Part shown: positions 46,570 to 57,278 of the stretch, piece by piece
How positions within the stretch are numbered: position 1 is the stretch's first letter
Layout: each line of letters starts with the position of its first letter
NCBI GenBank assembly: GCA_963556255.1
Contig: OY744615.1
Location: 13,574,918 to 13,638,917, forward strand
Direction: 5' to 3'
Origin: Allolobophora icterica
Lineage: Eukaryota > Annelida > Clitellata > Crassiclitellata > Lumbricidae
Length of the DNA: 64,000 bases
Program-made: the position numbers and the translations under genes
Notes under the pieces: generated by a model
What the model was told of the DNA's origin: nothing
The model's input: only the letters and a program-made list of their open reading frames with translations
The model's database searches: none

Positions 46570-49500
46570 ATAAATCAATCAATCAATCAATCAATCAAAA
46601 TTATTTATTGGCACCAACGACAGTATTTCACAAGCAGTTTAACAAGATTTCGATAGTATATATGTCTTACATTATAAAGTAAGGAATGAATTTTTTTTTA
46701 AATCCTTTAGTAATTAACATTTGCCATTAATTCTTCAGTATAATGAAAACTTTATTGTGCCTTGTAAATTTAAACGCAGCACTGTCATTGATAGCAAATG
46801 GCATCCCCTAAGGGATATAGGTCCCACTAATGCAGGGATGCCACTACGACAATATACATTAATCAGAATGATGTAGTAGGACTGTGGTGCCATTGTCGTT
46901 TCATACTACATATTAAGGAGAGATAACGCACACAAAAAAGTGGATCTTAGCTAGCTTAACTATCCTTAACTACTGTATACATCTCCAGTGTGACGCCCGT
47001 ATAGCAAGGATATGCATTATGCATATTAGTTAATCATATACTAAGGCTTACTCAATTCATGTCGGAGGAGGAGAGGAAGCATCGCAATTTCTTTTTACAT
47101 ACTAGTACTTGATCTTATGTCGTGAGGCAGTGAGTTCCAAGTGGATGGACCCATAGATTTTATTGAAAATAATCTAATATTAGTGCGTGCTTTAACTGGT
47201 CGATATAAAGAGGCTGATCTAGTATTATGTTCATGTACCGTGGAAGCCAGAGCAAAGTACCCAGCAAATGAAACAGGAAGTGTGTTATTTCTATATCTAT
47301 AAAATAATACTCCAATTTGAAAGATCCGTATTTGTTTTAATTTAAGGAGATTGAGGTCTTTAAATATGGGAAAAGTATGGGATCTATATGGTGAATTACT
47401 TATCATTCTTATCGCCTTTTTTTGCAATATGTCTAATTTGTGAAGGCGTGATTTATAGTTCGAGGCCCATATGATATTGCAGTAGTTTAAGTAGGGAAAT
47501 ATCAAGGAGTAATAGAGGTTTAATTTAATATCTTTTGGAAGAACCCTGGCCATTCTAGAGATTATTCCAATGTTTTTCGCCACCTTTGACGCTATGTAAT
47601 TAATGTGAGATTTCCATGTGAGATGTTGATCAATAACCACTCCCAGGAACTTTATAGATTCAACCCTCGTAACAGGGACCCCATCCAGTGTTATATTCCC
47701 TATTGTCGGCTTAATTTTCCTGTGTGATTTAAAACAAATGAAATTTGTTTTGTCTACATTAAGGGTTAATTTATTTGCTAAAAACCACTTATTTACCTTA
47801 GACATTTCCTCATTTATTACTTCTAGAAGGGATTCCCATGAGCTATTTGAATAGTAGATGGACGTGTCGTCTGCAAATAATATCAAATGTATCGTAGAAG
47901 AGACTTTTGCAACGTCGTTAATAAATAGCAAGAAGAGGAGAGGTCCTAGGTTCGATCCTTGTGGAACTCCCGAGGTAATAAGGCCAGGATCCGATAATAC
48001 GCCATTACAACTTACTCTCTGTTTACGTCCTTCTAAATAGCTTTTGAACCAATTTAGTTGAATTCCTCGTATTCCATAATTTTCTAGTTTATTTAATAAT
48101 ATTTTATGGTCGACTGTGTCGAATGCTTTAGCCAAGTCTATGAAGATGCCTACTGAGTAATCATTGTTATCTAGTGCTTTCGAGATTTTATCCTCCATGT
48201 CTATCAAGGCCATATACGTAGAGTGGCCTGCCTGAAAGCCATGCTGAGAAGGGTGAATCAAATTTAGAGTTGTTACAAATGAATTAAGTCTGGAATACAT
48301 TATCTTTTCTAAAAATTTTGCAAAGAATGGAAGAATAGAAATTGGCCTATAGTTGGAGAGCTGCTGTACATTTCCCTTTTTAAAGACTGGTATTACTTTT
48401 GCCTCCTTTAACAAGTCTGGGACAATCCCACTACTTAGCGAGCAATTTATAATTTCCGACAGAGGATGGGCGATTTGCTGAATAAAGGGCAAAGCTAAGT
48501 ACGGATCAATGCCATCCAGTCCCATTGTGTGTGTTTTTTTTATAGTTTTCCCAATATTTATTATCTCCTCTGGGGAGGTTGGCAGAATACCTAATGAAGA
48601 TATATTAGGCGGGGGTAGAAACACATCATGTGTACATAGAGATGTGGGCAAATTTTCTGCTAGGTCCCCAGGTATTTTAATGAAATAATTATTAAACTCA
48701 TTTGCCATAATTTCAGGGTCCTCTACCATCGTACCATTAATTATTAGTTGATTAATTTGTTTACAGTTATCTTCCGTTTGCAATGCTGATCTAATTAACT
48801 TCCAGGTAGACTTGAGGTCTCCATGATGTTTAAGAAATTCATTAGTATAATATAATTTTTCAGCCTGAATCCTTAACGTTTTAAATTTATTTCTATAATT
48901 AACGAATTTATTTTTATTAGTATGGCTGGGATTTTTCAAGTATTTAATATATAACTGATTTTTTTTCCTACAAGATTTTAACAGACCCAATGTCATCCAT
49001 GGCTTATTCTTCTTAGCCTTTTTTCTGTTGGTGTTAGCTTTCATAGGAAAGGCGTCTGCGTAGGCCTTCGTATAATTAAGTATGAAGTTTCCATAAGCAT
49101 CATTAACCCTGGCATGTTGGCAATGCTGATGCACAAGATTCCAGCTTTCATCTAACAAACTCTTTGAAAATTTTTCAAGGCCTTCTGGAGTGACAGTTCT
49201 ATTTTCCAAATACTTACTATCCACTGAGAGTTTTATATCATATGAGAATTGAGCTAATACAGGCAGATGGGCAGAAAGATCGGATAAAATAATAGTAGCA
49301 GTCTGTAGCTTGGACCACGCTGTACAGAATATGTTGTCTAGCAGAGTTTTAGTGTAAGGTGTAATTCTAGTTGGTCTGGTGATTACTGGAAGGTATTGGT
49401 AGGATATTAGATTATTGTAGAATAAATTTGTATCTTTATGTTCATTAACTTTTAGAAGGTCTATATTATAGTCTCCAAGAAGGAAAATTTCTTTAGATTT

Positions 49501-50220
49501 CGTTTTAAGATTTTCCATTAGCTGTTCAAATTCTGCCAGAAATTCAGTTAGACATTGTCCCGGAGGCCTGTAAATCACACCTATTACTGGGGAATATCTT
49601 TTTAAATTTAGGCGTAAAATTAAATATTCAAATGTTGAGAATTCATTTCCGTTTGGAGTTGGATCAACAAGTTGATAGCTAAGTTTATCATTGATGAAAA
49701 TACCCACTCCTCCTCCTCTTTCCCCTTTTCTAGCCTTGCCTATAAATTTATAGTTTGGTAAGTAGACCGTGTTCAGTCCGCTTTCATCTAGCCAGGTTTC
49801 AGTTACAGCGACTATTGTTGCCTGGGTTTTCTCCACTATCTCTCTAACTTCAGCTACTTTATGCGTGAGACTTCTGCAGTTTATATGCAGCATAGTAAGA
49901 TTTAAATCGTTATTTTTTCCGATTAGTTGGTCTTTTTGAATTTTATCAAGAGTACTATAATTACTTGTCCAAGTTACATTTTTGTAATAGTTTTGGTCAG
50001 GGTCACTACTATTTTCATCTACCATAGTGCTATTCTTATCATATGAAGAGAAGGCTTCAAGTTCAATATCTTGTAGATAGCGCAAACTTATATTACTTTT
50101 TTCCTCCTCCTCATCCTCCTCGCTACTAGTAGAAGCCTCTAAGGAACAAGTACCGACGTCACAGCTGGAGATAATTGGGACCGCACTGGAAAACAGGGCA
50201 GAAACGTGCGTATATGCCCT
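46570..50220 (-). mobile_element. LINE-3, Jockey group, with intact ORF2
   Basis: The minus strand runs from about 50220 to a (TTGA)n tail at 46570-46597. The 3' UTR has the GGCATCCC and GGTCCCACT landmarks seen in LINE-2. It sits inside a (CATA)n microsatellite, which continues on both sides (46540-46570 and 50530-50815). There is no ORF1, so it is 5'-truncated, or the ORF1 region was lost. Confidence 0.85.
47095..50085 (-). CDS. LINE-3 ORF2: APE endonuclease-reverse transcriptase
   Basis: A single open frame of 996 residues. The APE endonuclease (about 60-280) has HINC, TETW (95-98), GDYN (204-207) and DNIF (250). The final SDH motif reads SAH (271-273), so the catalytic aspartate is alanine. 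The RT has AKAFDTVDH, GVPQGSNLGPLLF and FADDTS (aspartates 739-740). The C-terminal region with NYCNIIWASNYKSRLHK follows, ending near WNSLPHDIRSS. The frame stays open upstream to a TAA near 50220 with CDVGTCS and an acidic stretch but no ATG. The listed start is therefore a TTG and the true start is unknown. Target-primed reverse transcription is the expected role. Confidence 0.9.
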   Translation of the reverse strand: MRYLQDIELEAFSSYDKNSTMVDENSSDPDQNYYKNVTWTSNYSTLDKIQKDQLIGKNNDLNLTMLHINCRSLTHKVAEVREIVEKTQATIVAVTETWLDESGLNTVYLPNYKFIGKARKGERGGGVGIFINDKLSYQLVDPTPNGNEFSTFEYLILRLNLKRYSPVIGVIYRPPGQCLTEFLAEFEQLMENLKTKSKEIFLLGDYNIDLLKVNEHKDTNLFYNNLISYQYLPVITRPTRITPYTKTLLDNIFCTAWSKLQTATIILSDLSAHLPVLAQFSYDIKLSVDSKYLENRTVTPEGLEKFSKSLLDESWNLVHQHCQHARVNDAYGNFILNYTKAYADAFPMKANTNRKKAKKNKPWMTLGLLKSCRKKNQLYIKYLKNPSHTNKNKFVNYRNKFKTLRIQAEKLYYTNEFLKHHGDLKSTWKLIRSALQTEDNCKQINQLIINGTMVEDPEIMANEFNNYFIKIPGDLAENLPTSLCTHDVFLPPPNISSLGILPTSPEEIINIGKTIKKTHTMGLDGIDPYLALPFIQQIAHPLSEIINCSLSSGIVPDLLKEAKVIPVFKKGNVQQLSNYRPISILPFFAKFLEKIMYSRLNSFVTTLNLIHPSQHGFQAGHSTYMALIDMEDKISKALDNNDYSVGIFIDLAKAFDTVDHKILLNKLENYGIRGIQLNWFKSYLEGRKQRVSCNGVLSDPGLITSGVPQGSNLGPLLFLLFINDVAKVSSTIHLILFADDTSIYYSNSSWESLLEVINEEMSKVNKWFLANKLTLNVDKTNFICFKSHRKIKPTIGNITLDGVPVTRVESIKFLGVVIDQHLTWKSHINYIASKVAKNIGIISRMARVLPKDIKLNLYYSLIFPYLNYCNIIWASNYKSRLHKLDILQKKAIRMISNSPYRSHTFPIFKDLNLLKLKQIRIFQIGVLFYRYRNNTLPVSFAGYFALASTVHEHNTRSASLYRPVKARTNIRLFSIKSMGPSTWNSLPHDIRSSTSM

Positions 50221-50236
50221 CCCTTATACATACAAT

Positions 50237-50525
50237 TCCATAATAAACATAAGCATAAGAAGTAGTCCGATATTCAAATACAGTTCTGGATCATCACACT
50301 GCATGCGAACTATCAAATCAAACATGCTAATATCTGTAGCCGTTATATACGTAACATTTTTTGCAACTCTCATTGCCGCAATAAACATAAGAAGCATTCC
50401 AACATTTATAGACTGTTCTGGATCATCACACTCCACGCGAGCTATCAAATCAAACATGCTAGTATCTGTAGCCGTTATATAAGCTTACGTAACATTTTTT
50501 ACCAACTCTCATTGCCATAATAAAC
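50237..50525. repeat. 132-bp tandem duplication
   Basis: GGATCATCACACT...AAATCAAACATGCTA-type sequence occurs at 50288 and again at 50420, a period of 132 bp over about 2.1 units. It lies between LINE-3 ORF2 and the microsatellite, so it is either the LINE's 5' region or part of the host element. Confidence 0.8.
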
Positions 50526-50529
50526 ATTA

Positions 50530-50815
50530 ATACAAACATACATGCATACATGCATACATACATGCATATATACATACATACATACACGCATACATACATA
50601 CATACATGCATATGTACATACATACATACATGCATACATACAATCATACATACATACATACAGACAGACAGACAGACATACATACAAGCAGACAAACATA
50701 CATACATACATACACACATACATACATACGAACATACATACATAAATACATACACACATGCATACATACATGCATAAAAACTTACGTACATACGTAGATG
50801 CATACATGCATGCAC
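50530..50815. repeat. (CATA)n-type microsatellite
   Basis: Imperfect ACATACATGCATACATAC repeats. Tyrosine/cysteine/histidine-rich frames over it are artefacts. Confidence 0.95.
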
Positions 50816-50821
50816 ACAAAC

Positions 50822-51844
50822 GGTATCAGGGGCTTTCACCTCCGGACGATTCACCTCTAGGGGTATTCACCTCCGGACGTTTCACCTCCGGACGTTTCAC
50901 CTCCGGACGATTCACCTCTAGGGGCTTTCACCTCTAGGGGCTTTCACCTCTAGGGGCTTTCACCTCTAGGGGTTTTCACCTCTAGGGGCTTTCACCTCTA
51001 GGGGCTTTCACCTCCAAATGTAAAATGAGACCTTTTGAAGAGATTTATTTACGCAAGTTATTTACGCCGAAAACATAACAGACAACATACAAACTATGAA
51101 ACTAATTATCACTAAGCAATGAAGTAGATTTCTTAGTGTCGACATGCAAACTAGGCAATTAATGAAGCAGATTTCGAACACAAGAAATGAATTGAGATAA
51201 GAAGACAATGAAAGCTTCTAGAACCTAGCTAAGTAGACACCTAATAACCTGATAACGGCAGATGATAAGGACAGACCAATTCGCGCGCCAGTGACTGTAT
51301 GCCCTAATTAACCATAATTAACCATAGGTCTCATAACCTACTAAAATACATCATTGAGGGAAGAATGGAGGGGAAGAAGGCGCGAGGAAGACAGATAACA
51401 ATGCTACTGGACTGGATGATGACAGAAGAGGGATACAGTGGACTGAAAAGGGAGGCACAGAATAGAGATAGATGGCGTCACTGGTCATACGAACTTGCCC
51501 AAGGGCAGAGAACATAAAGAAGAAGAAGAACCATAGGCGCATAAGAAATGAATTTAGATAAGAAATCTACTTCATTGCTCAGTGATAATTAGTTTCATAG
51601 TTTGTATGTTGTCTGTTATGTTTTCGGCGTAAATAAATCTCTTCAAAAGGTCTCATTTTACATTTGGAGGTGAAAGCCCCTAGGGGTGAAAGCCCCTAGA
51701 GGTGAAAGCCCCTAGAGGTGAAAGCCCCTAGAGGTGAAAGCCCCTAGAGGTGAATCGTCCGGAGGTGAAACGTCCGGAGGTGAAACGTCCGGAGGTGAAT
51801 ACCCCTAGAGGTGAATCATCCGGAGGTGAAAGCCCCCTGAACCC
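50822..51844. mobile_element. Foldback-like element with GGGGCTTTCACCTCTA tandem-repeat ends
   Basis: The 8-bp duplication ACACAAAC is present on both sides (50814-50821, 51845-51852). The ends start GGTATCAGGGGC and GGGTTCAGGGGGC. Tandem 15-16 bp units (GGGGCTTTCACCTCTA and CCGGACGTTTCACCT) fill about 190 bp on each side. The inverted identity then continues through non-repetitive DNA to arms of about 300 bp (to 51140 and from 51560). The centre holds a LINE C-terminal fragment. Confidence 0.92.
51345..51535 (+). pseudogene. LINE C-terminal fragment, RTE-like, with (GAA)n tail
   Basis: It reads [15 protein letters not shown], then [20 protein letters not shown], the usual last residues of an RTE/L1-like protein. 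The tail is AAAGAAGAAGAAGAA. It is nested in the 50822 element. Confidence 0.65.
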
Positions 51845-52044
51845 ACACAAACATACGTACATACTGTACATACATACATACAGACATACATACATACATA
51901 CATACATACATAAATCTACAGAGGGGAACTTGTCCGGGGGAATGTTTTACTGAGATTCGGGGGAGTGTCCGGGGGTAACTGTCAAGGCAATATGTCCGGG
52001 GAAAGTATGTCCAGGGGGGTAAATGTCCGGGAACCCATGGGACG

Positions 52045-52700
52045 TGAGCTCTGATCAATATACGTGTATCTAACTGGGCAAGCGTAATAGAAACAGCTTT
52101 GGACAGTGTATGAGATGTAGGTCATAACGGTGGACTAGGGGAACATTGAGAATGCTGGATCATTGAGGCGAGGAGCTGGCTGAGCTGCTGACATTTCGAC
52201 GATGCCTACCATACATTCAAAGACCACATACTCCATGACCAGCCATACATTTTTGATGCTATCAGAAGAACTGATCCCGGGCAAGTGGCTGGACAAAGCC
52301 AGCCGACATTAGCTATGCAAACGGTCATGCAAGCGCCGGGGCAGAAGGTCATCTGACGTTCTAAATCTCAGCTTCTCGACCGAATGGGCGCCTGGAGAAA
52401 ACGAAGCTTCAACGAAGACAATAAAACTGGAGCATTCGCCTAAGTAAATGGAGAAGCAAGGCATGAGCAGCGCTTCTGCGTACAAAACACGTCAATGATG
52501 AACACTCAGCTCTGGATGTCTGCTGACATTAGCTGTGCATAGTGTGCAATCTCGGAATCTGTCCTCACAGCTGCGACTTTGAAGTCTTAAATGCCCAAGA
52601 AAAGTCAAATGTTTTATCCACAAATATATATATTATGTATATATACATATATATGTTATATGCATGTACACATATATAACCATGTATAACATAATATATA
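52045..52700. other. No gene seen
   Basis: No long frame or known domain. A sentence AAGACCACATACTCCATGACCAG recurs near 62440, so part of this is repeat-derived. Confidence 0.5.
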
Positions 52701-53503
52701 TACTGTGTTCCGATGAAAAGTAGACCCCAAGAAAAAGTGTCATAACTCGGTCAAAACATGTAGCATTTGCCTGAAATTTAAAAAAAGACAACAATAGCCA
52801 TATTACTACCAAATCGTAACGCCGTTTGGAAATGTTGGTGAGTTTGTCAAGTTTATCAACGTTTGAGATGCAGTACTGAAAAGGGGAAATTTGCAACATA
52901 CAAATTTTTTACTAACATTTATAGGGTCTACTTTTCATCGGGCGGCTACTTAACATTCAACAAGACAGTGCCCCTGCACACCGAGCACGTGAGACCATTG
53001 CTCTGCTGTCCCGGAGACACCCGACTTCATATCCCCGCAGCTGTGGTCGCCCAAAAGTCCAGACCTCATCCCGTTGAATATATCAAATATGGAGTGTACT
53101 GGAGGAGCGCGTTTATCGTTCCCGCATTCGTGACGTTGATCACCTGAGGGCGCGTCTGATTCAAGAGTGACAGCTGTTTGACCACGTGATCATCGACCGG
53201 GCGATCAAACAGTGGCGTTCACGTCTACGGTCGTGTGTCCGTGAAGGAGGAGGACATTTTGAACACCAGCTATAGCTGAACTTCACTTCCTTATGGCTCT
53301 TGTATGTTGGAAATTTTCCTTTTCAGTATACTGCATCTCAAACGTTCATAAACTTGACAAACTCACCAACATTTCCAAACGGCGCCACGATTTGGTGGTA
53401 ATATGGCTACTGTTGTTGTTTTTAAAATTTCAGACAAATGCTAAAAGTTTTGACCGAGTTATGACACTTTTTCTTGGGGTCTACTTTTCATCGGGACACA
53501 GTG
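52701..53503 (+). mobile_element. Internally deleted Tc1/mariner element
   Basis: TA duplications flank terminal repeats starting TACTGTGTTCCGATGAAAAG. The inverted arms are about 200 bp (52701-52900 and 53310-53503), and a third copy of the end sentence (GGTCTACTTTTCATCGGG) lies at about 52923-52943. The middle encodes the last part of a mariner transposase (see 52944-53280). Confidence 0.9.
52944..53280 (+). pseudogene. Mariner transposase C-terminal remnant
   Basis: Across frames it reads QQDSAPAHRARETIALL, ERVYRSRIRDVDHLRARLI and IIDRAIKQWRSRLRSC with VREGGGHFEHQL, then the stop. These are well-known C-terminal landmarks of mariner-type DDE transposases. The N-terminal two-thirds is gone and the rest is frameshifted. 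Confidence 0.85.
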
Positions 53504-53718
53504 TAGTAATATATATACACGTATAACCAGACACACTATAACCCCTATGCCTCATGTCAATTGTAATTCTTTTTTACAATGGTAATCGAGCAATGAAGAG
53601 AATAGAATGGACTATTTTTGAAATGTGATACAGCTGTTAGATTTCTGTTCATTATTTCACTTAGCCATTGATTGTTGCTGATTATATTGAGTCATAGCTG
53701 GACGAATACACCATCTAT
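53504..53718. other. No gene seen
   Basis: Short AT-rich spacer between the mariner and the microsatellite. Confidence 0.6.
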
Positions 53719-54034
53719 CTATCCATCCATCCATCCATCCATCCATCCATCCATCCATCCATCCATCCATCCATCCATCCATCCATCCATCCATCCATCC
53801 ATCCATCCATCCATCCATCCATCCATCCATCCATCCATCCATCCATCCATCCATCCATCCATCCATCCATCCATCCATCCATCCATCCATCCATCCATCC
53901 ATCCATCCATCCATCCATCCATCCATCCATCCATCCATCCATCCATCCATCCATCCATCCATCCATCCATCCATCCATCCATCCATCCATCCATCCATCC
54001 ATCCATCCATCCATCCATCCATCCATCCATCCAT
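53719..54034. repeat. (ATCC)n microsatellite
   Basis: About 79 perfect copies of ATCC, followed by (ATCT)n. IHPS and MDGW frames read across it are artefacts. Confidence 0.98.
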
Positions 54035-54156
54035 CTATCTATCTATATCTATATCTATATCTATACTATATATCTTAATCAATTACTCAATCACTCAATC
54101 AGTTCTTAGAAATGCTGGTCTCTGGCTGTCCTCTACCTATTTATTTTATTCATTTA

Positions 54157-54391
54157 TTTTATTTTATTTATTCCGGATATTTCTATAGCGCCTCTCGAAG
54201 TCAACTACTACTCAGAGGCGCTCCCGACTAGAGCATTCGATATTGTGCCGGAATTTTCAAGCCGAAGCGCCTCGAGCAACTGCGAGTGAAGGACTTGCCC
54301 AAGGTCCGTACGCAGCGGCTAGAGCGGGATTCGAACCTGCAACCCTCCGGTCACAGGGCGCCGAACTTACCACTGAGCCACCACGCCCCAC
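54157..54391 (-). mobile_element. tRNA-derived SINE (family A), copy 2
   Basis: Same layout as 35771-36002: A box TGGCTCAGTGG and B box GGTTCGAATCC on the minus strand, and a perfect hairpin tail (AGCGCCTCT / AGAGGCGCT) near 54186-54227. A TTTATTTTATTTTATTTA end is on the + strand. Confidence 0.9.
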
Positions 54392-54988
<597 letters not shown>

Positions 54989-55178
54989 TTCTTCATATAC
55001 TTTTTTATTTCAAACTGACAGTAAGATTACATTGAAACATGGAAGTACAATCAAGACCTTAATTAAACACGCGGTTTGGCAGCCATGCAAGGCGCCGCCC
55101 TAGAGAAGGTTGCGGAAATCGATCCGCGAACCTAATGCTCTCCATGACTGTTACCATTACTCTACCCCCTCTCCAATG
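54989..55178 (-). mobile_element. SINE family B, copy 1
   Basis: The minus strand has GGGGGTAGAGTAATGGTAAC (A-box-like) and a degraded B box (CGCGGATCGATTTCC). The body has GCATGGCTGCCAAACCG and TGTTTCAATGTAATCTTACT, with a TTTGAAATAAA end before (ATT)n. Confidence 0.8.
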
Positions 55179-55186
55179 GTTATTTA

Positions 55187-55434
55187 CATTGTTTTTTTTC
55201 CTAAAAAAGGCTCTGTATCTAAACAAAAGGTTCCGAACGTGAACAATTATGGAAGGGTTCAAATCGAGGTCATTGGGCATTGTGAGTGGTCTCAATAAAC
55301 ACTGAAACAGTTCACAACACTGAAATTAAATTAAAATAACTAAATTATTTTTTTATTATTAAGTTAAAAAAATTATTTTTTAGTAGCTGAAAAAGAGGTG
55401 CCGGAATGGCGCGAACCGGCTGGAAAAGGCACTG
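55187..55434. mobile_element. Small hAT MITE, copy 2
   Basis: The same family as 28719-28985 in reverse orientation (AGTAGCTGAAAAAGAGGTGCC). It is flanked by the exact 8-bp duplication GTTATTTA. The left end is CATTG instead of CAGTG. Confidence 0.9.
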
Positions 55435-55705
55435 GTTATTTATAAAGCACCTCTCACATTACAAACCTTTCAGAGGCGCTCCCAGCGTGAAAGCAGAGAG
55501 AAGAGGGCGAGATCCCAAATAATATCTTGCAACGGAGTGAGGGGGTCAAGTCATTCCATAAGGAACGGCCAAGGATGGCAAATGCACGATGCTGAGCCAT
55601 TGAAGTTCTAGTCCGAGGGACAATAAGATCAAGGCGATCCCCAGACCGAAGAGGCTTGGTAAAGAGAGCAGAGAGAGGTTCACTCATTAGGTCACAATTC
55701 CATAC
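55435..55705 (-). pseudogene. LINE 3' fragment with hairpin tail
   Basis: The minus strand frame has GDRLDLIVPRTRTSMAQHRA, FAILGRSLWNDLTPSLR and CFHAGSASERFVM, the end of a LINE protein. It is followed by AGCGCCTCTGAAAGG...GAGAGGTGCTTTATAAAT. The hairpin overlaps the last codons. Confidence 0.8.
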
Positions 55706-55739
55706 AAAACTCTAAGCCCAAGTACGTTGGCAAACTCTT

Positions 55740-56130
55740 CACCATCTAACCACGAAAACGAACGATGATGCGAATGATAAAAGATTAAATGCGTACCTTA
55801 GCATAGTTATACTCTGTAGGTGTAACCGTATGACACAGAACTGAAAACGTGTGCACTCAGGTTGACATTGTGTAGAACTTGACCGGACACGTAAACAAGG
55901 CAAGGTTGGGCCTGTACTTTGCTGTCGAATATACATTGCGCGGTTGATATGACCTTGTGTGGAGCTTAAAAGTGGACATGTAAACAGGGCAAGATCAGGG
56001 AAGACCTGACGCAGGCATAGGACTGTAGAATTCCATGAGCAGTAGACGTGACCATATTGACATAAACGGGTGGGGTGTTTCCTACGTCACTGCACCATTC
56101 GGGCAGACTCAGGTTCATTCAGTATATGAC
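55740..56130 (-). repeat. Inverted copy of 33480-33867 repeat
   Basis: It shares GACACAGAACTGAAAACGTG, GTTGACATTGTGTAGAACTTG and AGTAGACGTGACCATATTGAC with the complement of 33480-33867. No gene. Confidence 0.6.
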
Positions 56131-56595
56131 CAGCGTAGCTAGTGCTTAGTAATTGCAATTGTAATTAGTAAGTTCTATTGCGCCGGCGTCTAATACACAA
56201 GGCATCAACCGATGGCATAGAAAACCAAGGCGTACTCAGGTCAATATCCAGAATGTCAATCCGCTAGTAAAGACGCTCACAATCAAGAACTGGTGTAGCA
56301 GAGTACACTATCTGATGTAACCTTTTGATAATCATTTCATTTCATTTGATAATAATTCTACCAAGGTGGCACATTGAAAGGTCCAGCGAAACCTGCGGGT
56401 ATAGGCCCTACTTACAAATGACCCTGCAGTTGTAAACGAACACGGTGAAAAATTAAACAACTAAATTGAACAAATATCAGATAATAGAGAATTGTATATA
56501 GGAGTGACTGTCAGGATCTAGATTCTAAAATATAGACACACAAATGATAAGTTGAATGTAAAAGAAATATTGTGTACTTGTATACACATTACTCT
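56131..56595. other. No gene seen
   Basis: Unremarkable AT-rich sequence. Confidence 0.5.
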
Positions 56596-56599
56596 ACCC

Positions 56600-56795
56600 C
56601 CTTAGGAAGGGGGGATAGAGTAATGGTAACATTCATGGCCAGGAGAGCGTTAGAACGCGGTTCGATACCCGTAACCCGTAACGCATGGCAACGTCTTGCA
56701 TGGGTGCCAAACCGTGTGTTTAATTAAAATATTGATTATTCTACTGTCATGTTTCAATATATTCTTACTGCGTCTGTCAGTTTGAAATAATAAAG

Positions 56796-56852
<57 letters not shown>

Positions 56853-56880
56853 ATTATTATTATTATTATTATTTTCCTTA
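56600..56880 (+). mobile_element. SINE family B, copy 2, with (ATT)n tail
   Basis: The + strand starts GGGGGGATAGAGTAATGGTA and has a good B box GGTTCGATACC. The body has GGTGCCAAACCGTGTG and TTCTTACTGCGTCTGTCAG, and an (ATT)n tail runs to 56870. It has replaced the hairpin region upstream of gene 5. Confidence 0.88.
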
Positions 56881-56909
56881 CCAGTCAGTTGACTGATACA
56901 GCATAAACA

Positions 56910-57168
56910 GCTGTCAGCTAACGCTGTTTCCGACAGCAGCGCTGATCTAGTGGTCCAGTGCCGTCACACCGCCCTTCTCCGATTCACGCGAATTCATGAC
57001 CCACCTTCTGGGCCGACCTGTGAGTGGAAAGATCTTGCTCTCTAACCTATGTTGCTAATTCGGGCCAACCTGTAAGTGTCAAAATATTGACTTCACTCGG
57101 ACGGACTCCGGTCGTCTTTAACCCTTAAAATATGCAGACCTAAGCTCACCCAGGGTATCGATCAATTG
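56910..57168. repeat. Upstream block of unit 5 (short)
   Basis: It starts at CTGACAGCAGCGCTGATC, equivalent to about 4930, so only the promoter-proximal 260 bp remains. A 60-bp segment around 57040-57090 is inserted before CTTCACTCGGACGG. Confidence 0.8.
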
Positions 57169-57178
57169 TATATATAAG
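57169..57178 (+). promoter_or_regulatory. TATA box, gene 5
   Basis: TATATATAAG 110 bp before the ATG; the following block reads GACACCTTGAGTGGC, the most diverged of the five. Confidence 0.85.
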
Positions 57179-57278
57179 ACACCTTGAGTGGCCATTGTCA
57201 CTGAGTATCTGCCGAGAGAAAGAAGCTCTTCACGCATCAAACTACGTTCTTCAGAATCCGCAGACGACCGGAAGAGAA

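Larger units (their letters stand above)
46397..52036. mobile_element. Foldback-like element with CCGGACATTT tandem-repeat ends
   Basis: The 8-bp duplication ATGGGACG flanks it (46389-46396 and 52037-52044). The terminal inverted repeats (about 46397-46510 and 51915-52036) are made of diverged units around CCCCCGGACATTTA, starting GGTGAACGGAC and GGGTTCCCGGAC. Its inside has been filled by a LINE (46570-50220), a (CATA)n tract and a second element of the same style (50822-51844). Without those, about 1 kb remains. Confidence 0.85.

Noticed and set aside
50459..50854. Cysteine/tyrosine-rich frames of 100-130 residues
   Set aside because: Imperfect (CATA)n repeat; the apparent cysteine pattern is periodic and not a peptide family.
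53657..54109. Long frames of MDGW and IHPS repeats on both strands
   Set aside because: Pure translation of the (ATCC)n microsatellite.
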